Assembly (NCBI GenBank): GCA_013398615.1
Contig: VZSR01003807.1
Location: 40,564,578 to 40,628,577 of the forward strand
Length of the DNA: 64,000 nt
From: Brachypodius melanocephalos
Lineage: Eukaryota > Chordata > Aves > Passeriformes > Pycnonotidae
Direction of reading: 5' to 3'
Shown: in pieces, positions 1-12,966 of the stretch
How positions within the stretch are numbered: position 1 is the stretch's first letter
How the letters are laid out: the number at the start of each line of letters is the position of its first letter
Notes under the pieces: model-generated
What the model saw: only the letters and a program-made list of their open reading frames with translations
What the model was told of the DNA's origin: nothing
Database searches by the model: none
Made by a program: the position numbers and the translations under genes

Positions 1-3000
1 TTCAGTGAGATGAGCAACTGTATGTGCACCATGACCTCTCTGACAGCAAAAATGATATGAGACTATGCATAGTTGTTAATTACTTTCATTTTAGTAGTGA
101 GCTCATATTAAAGGGGAAAAATACCTTTTTTTCTTCTGCCCTGTGTAAAGACTGTAAGTCCATTTCTCAAGACATTTCACAGTATTGTGACAAAGGAGTT
201 GTTTGTCAATAAGAAATTTTCAGGAAATATCTATGTACAATCTTCAAGGGTTTTTTGTCATCTCAGGGGCTGAATTTGAATATTTTTTTCTATCCATACT
301 GATACATTTTTCTAAGTTGATGTATATTTTATTCACTCTGAAAACCCACAGACATCCAGGGAATATGTAGGTAACTTGTTCTGGTTTTGTGAAAAACATT
401 GAGGAATTGACCTTCTGTCCAGTAGAGTTTCTGTAAATAAACCGGTAGTGTGCTTGTGTATGTACGAATTGGAATTAGAAAAGTAACTGTACAAAAATTC
501 TAGGGTATTAAGAAAAGGTAGCATTATTCAAAAGGTTTTGCATATTTAAATTCTCATTTGTTTTAAATGGTAAAAAGAGCTAACAATGAAAGACTTAAAG
601 TGAAGAGTTAGAAGAACAGATAGCAGTTTGCAGCTGGTGTGTAAAGAAAAATGGTGTCAAATATAGGATTTAGACATCACAAAGATAGCATCCCATTCTG
701 CTCCCAGCAGGAATGTTGTGATTGATCTCAGTGCTAATAGGATCAAACAGAAATGCAAAAGGCATGGAGAAGTGGATAAAAGCAAAGTGGAAAAAGAACA
801 AGATTGGCAAAATGGCCTGCACTGATACAAAAGGATGGCAGTTCTTAAAATTAGGCTTTACAAAAAATGCAACACCGCTGTTCAAAATGTATAAACTACT
901 TGCAAAAGGATTGATGTGCATAAGAGCTCTACCTGCCTCATGACTATATTAATAACTGGGTTATATAGGTATGTACATGGCGACAGCTCTTTGCTGTTGT
1001 GCATAAAATAATTGTTTGTTGGGAGTCTTTCTAGCAAATAAAAAAGAAAATTTGAAGTATTTTGCAATAAAATAGACCATACCATACCTAATCCAGCAAA
1101 ATCTTTCAAGGGCTCAATGCGAAACAAGAAGTTCCACCTATGAGATGCTTTTTAATTTATCATTTGGTGGCGCACAAGCACATCATTAACATTATTCAGC
1201 ACTATGAGAGCAATAGTACCAACAATAAAAGATAATGAAATAGGATTTTTATTTAAATTTAGTTTTGATTAATGACATTGTTGTAAAATTTTACCACTGA
1301 TGAATAGAAATCAGCTAATGGAAATAAAAAAGGTAGTCTTTCTTCAGTTCACATCTTGGGAGAAGACTGAAGGAGGCGTCAGTGAAAGGCTTTTGAATAA
1401 GAAGTGATTTTGTTTGTGTGTGATGCTTCCTGGTATAGAAGGGAACCTGTAGGCAGACTTTCTTCTCTCTTGGTCTTAGAGGAAAACCCATGTAATAAGG
1501 ATCTGAAAGATGTGGTGGCAGTCCTTACCAGTGAAAAATAATGGAATAATGATCCATTCCATTTACTTTAGAAGCTTACCTTGGGATGAGTATTAGTCTC
1601 TAAAGAACCCGATTGTTCCCATGGAAGGGGAAGCTTCCTAACTTAGACTAAAAGTCAGCCTTAAACAGCTAAAGTTAGTGTTTCTCAATATAATTTAATG
1701 TTATTCACTTTAGTGTTAATTTATGCCTCACTGTCACATTTCCTTCTTGCAGCACAGTTTCAAGTATCATGTCTCTACCTGGCTGCCTCATCCGAGCCTC
1801 TAACATGAAAGAGAAAGAAGCCTTTACCACCTGAGGGCACAGAAACTCTGGGTGCCACGTTTTGGCTGGAGGCTGTTTCCGTGGGATTTGCTGTCTCCTA
1901 CTCACCACATTCTCTAAATGATACTGGACTAGTAGCTTTGGTTTTATTGAGAATTATGGTCGCTCCCACCTCTCTCTGTACACAAAAAAACTTTGCTTTG
2001 AGATCAAGTGGGAGAAGATATGTATGCAGCATGGTTTAATGGATGAACTACTTTGGGAACCAGAGCCAGAGCAGCAGACCTAGTACAGAGTGGTGAGGAC
2101 TTTTGCAAGGCTGGATACCTTAGTCTTGTTGAAAGAACAAGCTGATGCAGCTCCAGGTATATCTGACTTCTTTGGAACTGCTTTGGGATTCTCTGTGCAG
2201 CACTACATTTTGTCAAGTAGACATATTGGTTAAGTTAATATATGCCTAATAAGTATAGGTGCCCAATGAAGACAGATGAGATAATTTTATGTAGAGAAGT
2301 TTCTTAGAAGAACTATGGAGCTTGTGACAGAGAAGCAGTTAATTTAGCTGAAAAAACTATATCTAAAAAGGATAAAAGCATGTGTTTGGAAAGGGGTGTT
2401 CAAATTGTGTTACTTAATCAGGCATCATGAAATGATTATTTTTGAAAATATTTTGGCAAGATCTCCTGGCATGTAACAGATAACTTGCAGTTTCTATTGC
2501 ATGCACTCCAGTAATAGTTCTGGAAAAAAAATTTTTTTTAAAAAATCTCTGGTTAAATTAATGAAGTTCACTGTCCTTGGAATTGCACTTTTTCCTGGAT
2601 CACATGAGTGATGATGAACAGTGTTGAAATAAAAAGGTCCAAACAGCTGAGACAAAGAGTAGTTTCCTTCCCCAGATTAGGAAAAGGATTACTGTCTGTA
2701 AGTTGGCCACAGAACCAAGGATAGCATGTGTGGGGACTGAATGAAACTACCAAACATATGAGCCATACCTAGGTATGAGATTTAGGATAGTCTCCCAGAC
2801 CTCCAGCTATGGTTGGTGGAGAGATGGGGATCTTCTGAAGGTAACTCACAGCTGGAGCCTAATTTGGATTCCTGAATCACCACCCAGAAGTACCTGTAGA
2901 AGAGACTTAGCCCAAACCTTATTTTGACTGGCCTTCAGCCTCAGTGGGAAGCTGCAGGTTAGGAACTGTGCCTGTTTCCCTTGTCCCTTTTATGCCAACA

Positions 3001-3347
3001 TTGAAGGTTCTCCATATGTAGACTGTCTTCTAGATCTGCTGATAATGGATTGATTCTTGGCCTTAACATTTGCAGTTCAGGGACTAAATTAATTTTTTAA
3101 GACTAAATCCAGATTTGCTGCTGAGAAAAACCTGTTGAAAATCCTAGTTTGAAAAACTCAGGAATCAAAGGGGAACGAGTTACTAGCACTAATTAAATGT
3201 ACCTCACAAAAAAAAAAGAAGTTGCTGAACAATAAATTATGACAAAGCAGTAATCTCAGTGTGCAGGGTCACTTCAGCATCTTTTTCTTATATAATGGTG
3301 GGGATGTAGAAGTCATGACCAGTCCTGTGGGCTCATGAGCTTGCTGA
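1..3347. other. Unique AT-rich noncoding stretch
   Basis: No gene, RNA or interspersed repeat is recognised here. The most coding-like frame is a lysine-rich open frame of 73 codons at 722-943 on the plus strand, but it matches no family I know and its composition follows from an A-rich template. A short A8/T8/A-rich run lies near 2523-2546. Nothing suggests a promoter with a linked gene. Confidence 0.7.
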
Positions 3348-3400
3348 GCAGTATAAATAGTATAAAGGCAATATAAATAGTATAATAAGGCAGTATAAAT
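3348..3400. repeat. Imperfect tandem repeat of a TATAAATAG-containing unit
   Basis: Two and a half copies of a 20-22 bp unit follow each other. Each copy starts GCAGTATAAAT or GCAATATAAAT, and the first two continue with AGTATAA(T)AAG. Units begin at about 3348, 3368 and 3390. Each holds a perfect TATA-box-like string, but no transcript or open frame lies suitably downstream, so I call it a minor tandem duplication rather than a promoter. Confidence 0.75.
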
Positions 3401-6400
3401 ACTCCCTTTGTACTGCTAATCATAGGAACCATGATGCTGCTGAGTAGAAAAGGGAAAGATTACTGATTAATAAAAGGCTTTCATAGTTAGTTACTCAAGG
3501 AACAGAGAATTCCTCTGGTCTTTAAAAGGATATTTATTTTTACTCACAATAAGGGTATCTCACTGAAGTTGCATTTATTTTCCATTCTGCAATGCAAAAC
3601 TTCTTCCTGAGGTGTCCATGTACTGTGATGTCATTAGGGAAGTAAAATTAATGGTGGGATAGATGAGAGGTGAAATCTTCCTTTGAGGAACTTAAATCTT
3701 CCTCAAAATTACATTTCTCTCTAAACCTTCCAAGGAAATCTTAGGTACCAGTGTTCAGTAGGTGTGGAAATAATTTTGATTCAAGTTTCTTGATTATATT
3801 TGTACAGGAGAAGGATGAGAAGAATCTTGAGAAGAGCTTTTGATTTTTTTTCTCTCTTTTCCTTTGTTGATACTATACTATTTATGCCAGGTACTTTCCT
3901 TGTGAGTTCATAATTTTAAAAGAGATGTCTCCACTAGATACCAATTTGTTTACTTGTTTATTTGCATGTACCTCTCTGAGATAAGAAAGTGAGCTATGGA
4001 TAGAGAGCTGAAGTGCTCAGGATTGTTCATCATCCTTACATTTTGCATCCTAAATAGCCTTCTGAATACTTCTGCCCAGCTTCTGCATAGCTTGGAGATG
4101 CTGAAAACTCTGTAAATTGATCTAGGGTAAATCTGCTTTAGTTTGATCTCTCGTCTTGTTTGTGAACAGCACAGGGTCCTACATCTGGCCTGAAAACTCT
4201 GGGAAGGCTTCCAAGAGAAGTTCCATTCTCCCTTGCTTTTGCAGTGGGTTTGGAAAGATAATTCCTTGGGAACATGCCAGGATGGAGTAGCAGTCACATC
4301 ATGGGATATTGTAATCTGGACCAAGTTGTTGTAATTCTGAGCTGTCCTCTGAAGGACTGGCCAGGGTAAGTAGTGTTGGAAGAAGGACATGAATTACTGA
4401 AGTTGTTCCCATTCCAGATGAAATATTGAGTGTAATTTTGCCCATTTCATGGTGCTGGAGGAGCAGGTATGAAGGGAGTTTGCAAGGCCTGCTAATGAAG
4501 CAAACAGCCCACCACATGCTTCTGGTGCAAAGGGCCATATAGGGGGAGCCAGGACTGGGGTGTTCTTTACAGTACCTTAATAAGAGTCTGACTAGGAGGT
4601 AATCAAGCAAACCTGAAACACATGGTAATTGATGCTGAATCAGAAAAGGCAGAGTGTATTTCTCCCATCATAGGCAATCTTCTGTGGGGGAATACACAAA
4701 TTTCCTGTATTGCATTTTGGATGGAAGTATAGAAGGTAAGCTAATGATTTCTCATGATTACCTTGGCCTTTTCAGTTTTTTTTTGTCTATTTGCACTCCT
4801 TTAGAGAACACAGCTGATGGGACACACGTGTGTTTGCACAAGCAATGTCTTAGGGAACAGACTGCACTGTAGGGTGAGGGCCAGGGTGAGCTGTGATCGT
4901 GCTGAGCTCTCTGTTGTGGAACTGAAGAATGGCTTGTTAATTGACTGTGGTTTTATTTAACAACTCATTTAAAGAATTAAGAAACTATGTTTTTCAGTTG
5001 ACATATTTGCTTCCCCCAATGCAGATTTCAATTTTTTGTCCATTTGTTTCTCAATTTTCCAGCATCCTTCCTGACTTTTTTAAAATCAGCCAAAGCTGAC
5101 CGCTGTTTTAAACAGATTTGAAAACAGGTTATTACTTCTATGCTGTAAGCACTGGAGTCTATGTGCTTAAAAGTATATGCATACATATATTTATTTATAT
5201 TTACACATATTTCATTTTACAGCATGAAATTATAAGGCAGAGACCATTCATTTAATATATCAAAATGCTATGTGCAACTCTTGCACTATATCATTAAAAC
5301 AATACACAGTAAATAACATATATTTGCTTGTATATGACAGCCTATTTAAAGCTGGAGTCTCACCTACTTCAGTTTCAAACCAATTAAAAGTTGTCATTTA
5401 AAAACTACTGAACATGTGCTTTGGCTGCACAGTAAACCAGAGTTTCAAGGTTCTGTGATTTCAACTAGTATGGAGTGTGAAATATTTCTGAACTTGCACA
5501 GAGCAAGAAAAGCAAAAATAAGCAGAAATATCCTGTAGTTAAGTTCCGTGATGCATCACAACTTGTGGCTTTCCTCTCACTTCAATGTCTTTGGACTCCA
5601 TGAGCTGCTGCTAGACTCGTTTTAGCTCTTGCCCCTCTTTGTAAATAAATACTTCCATAGTATGGACCAAACTGTAACCTTCATGTCCACTGGCAAAGGA
5701 AGTGGTGAGTTGTGCCCTGAGCACCTGCTGTGCAGTGACTTCCTCAAGCATTCACCCTGCAGCAAGGAAGAAGGGGAGGGGATGCTGAAGACCCTATACC
5801 TAAGTCCCCTGGAGTGTTGGCCAGTGACAAAGTGCTGAGATTAAATGCTCTGCACTTCCCAGATCTCCATTTTATATTTTCTGCACCTGATAAATGGGTG
5901 GCGTTTTATCATGACCATTTTGCTCTAATTTTCTGACTACTTCTTGGATTTTCTCTCCTAATGGCAGAGGAGTCACTCTCAGCACCAGACTCTAACCTCT
6001 TCTGGCTTTTAATTAGGAATTACTACCAAGACCAGGGCAACAGACTGGGTAAGTCCATGTAGTGGCCTTGCTGCTGGAATGCCAAATGTGCCGTGTAATG
6101 TGCTGAATGCCATGTTAATTAATGTGAAGCCTCTGACTCTTTTGGCAGGTTTGTTTCAAGCAGCTTATTTTCAGCTCTGCTTTTCAAACATATTCATTAT
6201 GTTTTGGCAATGCATAATTGCCCCAGATGTCCCCCTTTAACTTTATTTTCATCAAAAGCACCTAACACACCAGGTGATACTTTCATTATTGATATGATAA
6301 TATTCATGATCAGTTGTGCTTTTTTCTTATGAATTGGAGAGATCAGTGATAGGACACAGTTCTTGTCTGAGGGAGGAATGTCAAAAGGCCTTTACTGATG

Positions 6401-9400
6401 GTTTTCTGATAAAATATTTTGACTTGACTGGATTCAGGCGTGTGCTCTGTGCTGCTGTGCTGGCTGACTTTCAAAGCTCTTGGAAAATGTGCCTGTGCCT
6501 CTGAGTTCCTGTGCCAGTTCTCTGGCTGTTGTGCAGATCAGAAGGGCAAGTTTCAGGTGTTCTGCTATCCACGTGCAGAGTTGTAATTCGTAGTGCAGGC
6601 TAAGTTAATAACTTGATTAATTTACTTATACCTGGCCTTCTGCCCCAGAGTGCAAAACATGAATCCTGAAGTAGGTGTCGGTGCATTTGCTTATGAAACA
6701 CAAGTCACAAACTGACAATTTTTTTAAACCTAAATTCAATTGAGTGGGATGGGGAGGAATGATCAATGCCTACGTGTAGTTAATAATTAATGCAGCACTC
6801 CAGAAGCCCTCTCTAGTGAAAAGCCTTCATTATTTATTTCTCAAAAAAATAGAGAGAAATAGAAATGTACATTGTGAGTCTTAGGGCCTAGTTCTCCAAT
6901 TATGGTGAAATCTTGAGGAAAGAAACCCCAACACCTTCAAAGATTTGTGCAGGAAATGTTAGCTTAACTGTTTCCCTTGCTTGAAAACAATTTTATTTTC
7001 CTTCAAGGCTCATCCTTTGTTACTCCTAGACTTCCTACTACCACAGTGACTTTTAGCAATGTATGTCCTTTAAAACCAGTAAACCCAAATATCTGTGCTG
7101 CCAAGACAACCTGCATCTTTAAAATCCCAATTTTCAAAGTTTTGCACCCTCTTCAATTTGCATATGCATACATGCAAACCTCTAAATACTTTTTGACACA
7201 CTTTTAAGTTTCTTCTTGAATTTTTCTTCCTGGCAAGAAATAGTCTAAATGCATGAGCTATGAATACTTATTCAGTTGATCTTAGATTTAGCTCAAAAGA
7301 AGATGAACATTTTAAAGCCAAAAATACGGAAGGTCATTGCTTCTGGGAGAAATGGATGGTGTGTAAAGCATAGCAAGAGGCTAATTCTTTTCTCTGTCAC
7401 CGACTGTCTCTCGAAACCTGGACAGATTTGGAGCCAGAGGGACTGGCTTTTTATGGAATCCTGCTGAGCTACCACCTGTCTGCTGAGCCACGTCTCTTAC
7501 TTCATCTAATTTGCACAGTCAAACATATTAGCCTAAAGGACCGCAAACATGGTGAAAATACAGGACAAGAAGACAGTTCTCATTTACAAATTTCAGATAT
7601 CTGTTTGATTAAGGATGGTACAGGGAAGATTACTAAAATGAGTAAGGAGGATGAAAGAGCTGCAGATTACCTTGGGACTTCAGTTTGGGAAGGCTTTGGA
7701 GTGTATGGCTAAGGCTTATGAAATCATGGAGATACAGTTAAGGTGACTGCAGAACTGATATTTTCCTTAAATACAAAAACCTGGGGAAGTCATTGAAACT
7801 GGTGAGAAACTATTTTAAAGGACATAAGAAAAATTATGTCTTTATGTAGAGAGTATAACCTGGAACTCGTAGCCTTGGAAATTAATGGAGGCAGAAGGTA
7901 ACAGCCGCTTCAAAAAGGGAGTAGACAAAAAGGAATGCAGTTACAGGACCATGGACAGATACTAAAGGGAATGGACAGTATTACCCTGTAATTGGTGAAG
8001 GAATATGGAGTGTTCATTTTCGTTGTTTTCTAATGGTCCCAGTTTTCTTCATATTCCTCAGAAAGGAATTTCTCTAGGAATTAATTTAAAAAGAATGACA
8101 TTCTACTTGAGACTGCCATTGCAATGCTACACTAAGTACTAAATATACATATTTATATGTGTGTATAAAAATGAAAGAGTCATTTTTCATAATTTTTTAT
8201 GTTTGGCCAGTGAGTCATGTTGCCTTTTAGACCCAAATTCAAACTCCTGTGGAAATGATTTCATACTGTTTTTGTGCCGGTGTAATTGTACTTGGTTAGT
8301 TCAAAATGGGCAGATGTCAGTAGTGTGCAGTGACTTGTACCCAGACAGAGTGACCCAAAGGGTTCCTGTGACCTGCTCCCAGGGCTGACTGGGCTCAGGA
8401 CAGGTGCAGCAGAAGGTACCTTTGCTTGCATACATATAGGTGTATACACTTCTGTCTGTGTGCGTGTGGGGGAATTGATTATGGCATGCATGTTACATTG
8501 AATCTATAATTAAGTCACTGTTGTAATCATAGTAAACCCTATTGAATCACTTTATGAATGTCAAAGTAGTCAATGATTAAGTTCTTGCTAAATCCTTTGT
8601 ACCCTTATCTTTTTTCATCCATGTCATTTGCACCCTTCCCGGTCTCCGTAAATAATTTTGGATCAATTTCTGTTTGTATGCTTTCTCTATGTGGTAGATA
8701 ACAGAGTGAACCTCACCATTGAGCTCTGTTGAGTTCTTTCACAAATTTATATTAAAATCTGCTTTTCACGAATGGTGATTGTCTAAGCCTCCCAAACCAC
8801 TCATTCATGACAGACCTGTCCCAAGAGTAGGGTCCCAGTGCTGCTCCTTGCTGTGGGACAGGTTAATTTGTTAGTCAGTCACAACCATGTATGAGTGTGT
8901 TGAGGGGAGACACAGTTCTGTTATCTGCATCTATCTTGGTTTAAATTGCTCATTGGCTTGCACCACACAACAGGAAGAAGAAAATGAGCTGAGGAGCAGG
9001 GCCAGGAGCCAGACAAGCTGTATCTGGATTTCAGATGATGAACTGGACCAGTCTCCAAGACTTGGTTTTCTCTGTCTTCCTGGTGGGACAACTTTATGAA
9101 CGCCTGAAATTGCTCCTCCCCATGAGAGTTTATGAAGGGAGAGTTTTTCTGTTTGCTTGGCTTTTGTCTTCCCTTGGCTCAGATTTGTATTACTCACAGG
9201 TGTTTTTAAAATAGGCTTAATAAAAGCTCAGAGTCCACCTGCACAGTGTCATAATCTCACCAAATCTGTGCAATGCCAGAAGCCCTGTGCAAGACATTTA
9301 AAATCTGAATCTGGAGAACAAAACGGGAATTCTTTCCCCCGTGCTTTGTGGCTGCAGGAGACATGTGCTTGCACGGGATATTCCATGGCAGCCTCATTCT

Positions 9401-12400
9401 GGGGACAAGAAAGGTCCATTTACAGCATTGGATGAAAGCCAGCAGCAGGAGGAGCTCTCAGGAGCTGCGACAGCTTCTGTAAAGATGATCTGCATCCTCC
9501 AGGGAAATGAAACAGGAGTTCACCCACTTGTTCTCCTGTAATCACACATCTGTAAAACAGTCTAGAAATGAAAGACAGATGACAGCTCCCATGTTGTGCT
9601 GCTCATCTCCTGGTGAAGACAGAACTGAGCAGCGGATGAAATTTGATGGACAGATTTCTCAGAAATTAGAGGATAGGAAACCAAACGAATAGCTTTAGAT
9701 GAAGGCCTGTCTGTGAGTATTTTTCATCTGAGCTCAGTTTTCTGTGGGTGAATATGATTATTGCAAGATTTGAGGCTCTCATCATTCATACTAGCAGTGT
9801 GTTGGAATCATACATCTCATTGATGTGGTCAGGCAAAATGGGATAAATGATTTCAGGCTAACGGCTAATGGCTGTCTTTTCCTTATCTTCCCAAAGGTCT
9901 TGGAAAAAGCCCTGTGAACCTTTTCTCTGTATTTGTCAAAGATTACTTTTGTGTGTCCACTGGGTCTGAAATATTTGATGAGTGCTTTGAAAGTACTGTC
10001 AAGATGAAATGTACTATTGTGTTTAATTCTGCAGATCATGTGGCATTATTTCTGATGCCCAACTGACTGATGTGTAGAACGAACTGTCAGCCAGAGCACT
10101 GATGTCAAAGTGCAGATATAAGGGATTGTTTTTAGGAATTTAGATTGATGTGAGATTAAACATTGCTTTTTTAAAAATTATCCAGACTGATAATTTTAGA
10201 AGTATTTACACAAAATTAAAGGGCATTCATACAGTAAGTGAATGTGTACATATGCAGAAATTTGACATGTTTACCTAAGGCCTAGCAGTAGCCACTGGTA
10301 TTTTGTAGTGTAAGCATTTCACGGAAAAGATCAGCAACACCAGTGTTCTTTAAAAACACTGACTTGCTGACCCTTTATTTTCTATGAGATTCACATCCCC
10401 CCTACCTCCCAGCCCCCTGGTTTCTCTTTCTCTATTCCAAGATGTCCAAATCTCCTTGGAGAAAATGCCTGGTTCCTGAACAGGCTCAGAGAGGATGGGT
10501 GCAGTTTGAGGTGTATTGGGTTTGCCTGGCATAGCTGCAGAGATGAGAAGTGGAGGCATACCTGGTGCCTGCAGGCTGTGAGGACTCCCTGGCCAGCATG
10601 CTCTGTCTGACCTCTCTTCTCTTCACCCCGTTGATTTGCTGCAATAGCTCACGTGCATGAAAAAATACCTGACCCAGGAGGGTTAATGCCAAAGCCTGTG
10701 ACTGATGGAAGAGCTGTGAGCACTCTCTATGCCCTAAACCTGGCAATTCTGCATGTCCTGACTTGTGTCTTCCTGTGGACATTGATATTGTGCCTGACAA
10801 GGTTGGTGTTCTCCTGACACCACACCTGACTGCCACAAAACCACACCCAGTTTATTTCTGCCATGGCTCCATCTCTTCTTCATCCATCTCTGAGCCCAGG
10901 CCCAGAGTTTCTGCTGATCTCTTAAAGTGAATAGATTGGTAAGTGAAATTGTGTTCAGTTGCCAAAAAACTGTTCACAGTAATTCCAGACAGTGCAGTAT
11001 GGGTTAATAGCTATAGATTGGGGTTCAGAGGTTCAGGTTAAACTGTAAGAAAAATGACTTCACTGGAAACATAGTGAAGCAGCTCAAAGGGGCTGTCAGA
11101 CCTCAATCTTGGATCTTTTCAAGATGTGGCTCGACAAAGAATGACAGACCTGAACAAGTGAGGGTGATGGAGGTTTCAAAGAGGAAGTTGAATTAAGCCA
11201 TCTTCAATCAATATTTCTATATTTTTGTGATTGTCCATGCTCTTAAATCATTGGAATTGTCCTTTGAATGTGTTTGGCCTGGAACTAGTATCAGTGTCCT
11301 GAACCATCCCTTGGGAGCTAGCCTAAGCCATTCCTAGTGCAGTTTAAATGATGGTTTACCTTGTTTATAAGGGAAAAGGAATCTTAAAGCATGCTAACAA
11401 GCTGTCTTCAGTGTTCAAGCACCCAGAAAACACATAACTATTTAAATTTCCTAGGATAGATGTGTCCTGTCAAGGGATCTAAAGTGACAGCCGATGCAGA
11501 TGTGTTTCCCGCTTGGCTTTGCCTCTGGTGAAGGCAATCACAGCGTGGCCATTTTGCTGGCTTTGACAGAGGACTAACAAAATGTGCACTTATTTACTGG
11601 CACACTAGGATCACTAGTTTATTACTTTTAAAGTTCTTTAACACATGGAAATGACAACCATTTATCATTGCTGTCAAGAGAGTAATCTAGTTGAGATCTA
11701 GCAAGGATGTTTTGGGGGATTCTGCAGCAAAATAAAATTTATCATTGTCTTTCTCTATAGAGATGCAGTGTGATGTTAAATTCCATTAGGATATACAATA
11801 AGGGGGGTGCTGTCACATAATCATTTGATTTCCAAGACCTGAAGTTTATTGTCTTGAATTCTTGGAGAGAGCTTTCCAATCAAATAAACATGAGACTCTG
11901 GCAGTCTTTGTTCAAGGTAGTGTAGTTCTTGGGCTCTAGTCTAATGTGTCTATAAGCAAGTTGGTAATTCAGTGTTTTCACTTTAGAATTTAGCTATTGC
12001 TATCATTTTAATTCTAGGATGGATCATGAGAATTCTTTTTCTGGATCAGACCATGATACTGAGTCCGACATTCTGTCACAGTCACCATCTAGGCTAAGAA
12101 CCAGTGAGAGCCTGAGATTGTGGAAGCCAGTGGATGCAACAGTTAGTACCAGATGGTGAAGGAAAAGCTGCAAATAGCCCTGCAGCAAGGGGTCTGGAGT
12201 GAGAGATCAGGGAAACTCACAATAACCATATTCAGGCCTCTTTTTCTGACCTTTACCGGTGGGTTTGCATTGCGTCTGAAATGTCTCCTCTGCTTCTGTT
12301 CGTGATCCCCACTACCAAATGCTGAATGCAGAGGAGCTCTGTCTCTAGGGTGCTGCGCTCCAGGCTAAGAGGAAGGACAGCACAGTGCCTCGAGGCACAG

Positions 12401-12924
12401 CTGGCCTCCACTTCCCTCATGGGGAAGGGAGGCAGACCAAGCTTAGCCCTGGACCAAAACTCATGCAAATAAGCTGGTTTTTAAAGCTGTGGGTAGAGCC
12501 TGTAGGCAGTCTTGCCTCAAATGATTACCAAATTGCCATTTGGGACTAAAACTGGGAAAAGTGGATGTTAGCACAGGCACAGGATCAGCCAGCTCTTCCT
12601 CCTAAAACCATCCCAAAAAAGAAATTGTTATTTCCACTCCAGAACTGGTGAAGTTGAAACAGTGACGTTACACTTTCTCCAAAGATACATGAGGATTTAG
12701 TGAGAAGGTTTGAATTAGAACCTGCCTTTTCTGCCTCCAGCCCTGGGTTCAGCCCTGCATAGCATGCTGCTTTCTTCCTAATTTCCTTTTTCCTTTATCC
12801 CACCACATCCACCTGGAGAATGATGAAGATATTGTGTGTCCTCTCCAGGTTCAATCCCTGTATAGTCATTCAGTTAGTGTGCAGATTTGCTCTTGATTTT
12901 AATGCAGCATTCAGCTCAGCAAGG

Positions 12925-12925
<1 letters not shown>
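3401..12925. other. Unique noncoding stretch
   Basis: No recognisable gene. The largest frames are a 146-codon minus-strand frame at 3950-4390, overlapped by a 103-codon minus-strand frame at 4299-4610, and a 116-codon minus-strand frame at 10486-10836. None shows a known domain, signal peptide or membrane pattern, and no convincing exon chain links them. A 12-bp palindrome with a central CACGTG lies at 4822-4833. A 10-bp perfect inverted repeat lies at 8814-8823 and 8854-8863. Weak similarity to an old archosaur/turtle repeat is possible near 12025-12110. The rest appears to be unique sequence. Confidence 0.65.
8814..8863. repeat. Small inverted repeat (10-bp arms, 30-bp loop)
   Basis: ACCTGTCCCA at 8814-8823 is exactly complementary to TGGGACAGGT at 8854-8863, leaving a 30-base loop. 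A transcript could fold into a stem-loop. The arms are too short for a typical microRNA precursor and no gene lies next to it, so the function is unknown and the match may be chance. Confidence 0.6.

Positions 12926-12965
<40 letters not shown>
12926..12965. repeat. Poly-T homopolymer, 40 bases
   Basis: An uninterrupted run of 40 T is flanked by unique sequence. Read on the minus strand it is a 40-base poly-A run. CR1 elements end in short octamer repeats, not poly-A, so this is not a CR1 tail. It is either a simple homopolymer expansion or the tail of a minus-strand retrocopy whose body would lie above 12966. I see no AATAAA just upstream on the minus strand and found no flanking duplication, so the simple repeat is the more likely reading. 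Confidence 0.9.

Positions 12966-12966
<1 letters not shown>

Noticed and set aside
722..943. Lysine-rich 73-codon frame
   Set aside because: The lysine richness follows from A-rich sequence. No family was recognised and there is no supporting context.
3950..4610. Overlapping 146- and 103-codon minus-strand frames
   Set aside because: Considered as a frameshifted transposase or gene relic. No transposase motif, terminal inverted repeat or known protein pattern was seen.
4822..4833. Perfect 12-bp palindrome ACACACGTGTGT with a central E-box
   Set aside because: A CACGTG inside alternating CA/GT is a common by-product of dinucleotide sequence. A similar one lies at 35598-35607. There is no linked promoter.
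10486..10836. 116-codon minus-strand frame with a GT after CACCAG at its end
   Set aside because: Considered as an exon because of the donor-like CACCAG|GTATGC. The acceptor side is weak, the protein is unrecognised and no neighbouring exons were found.
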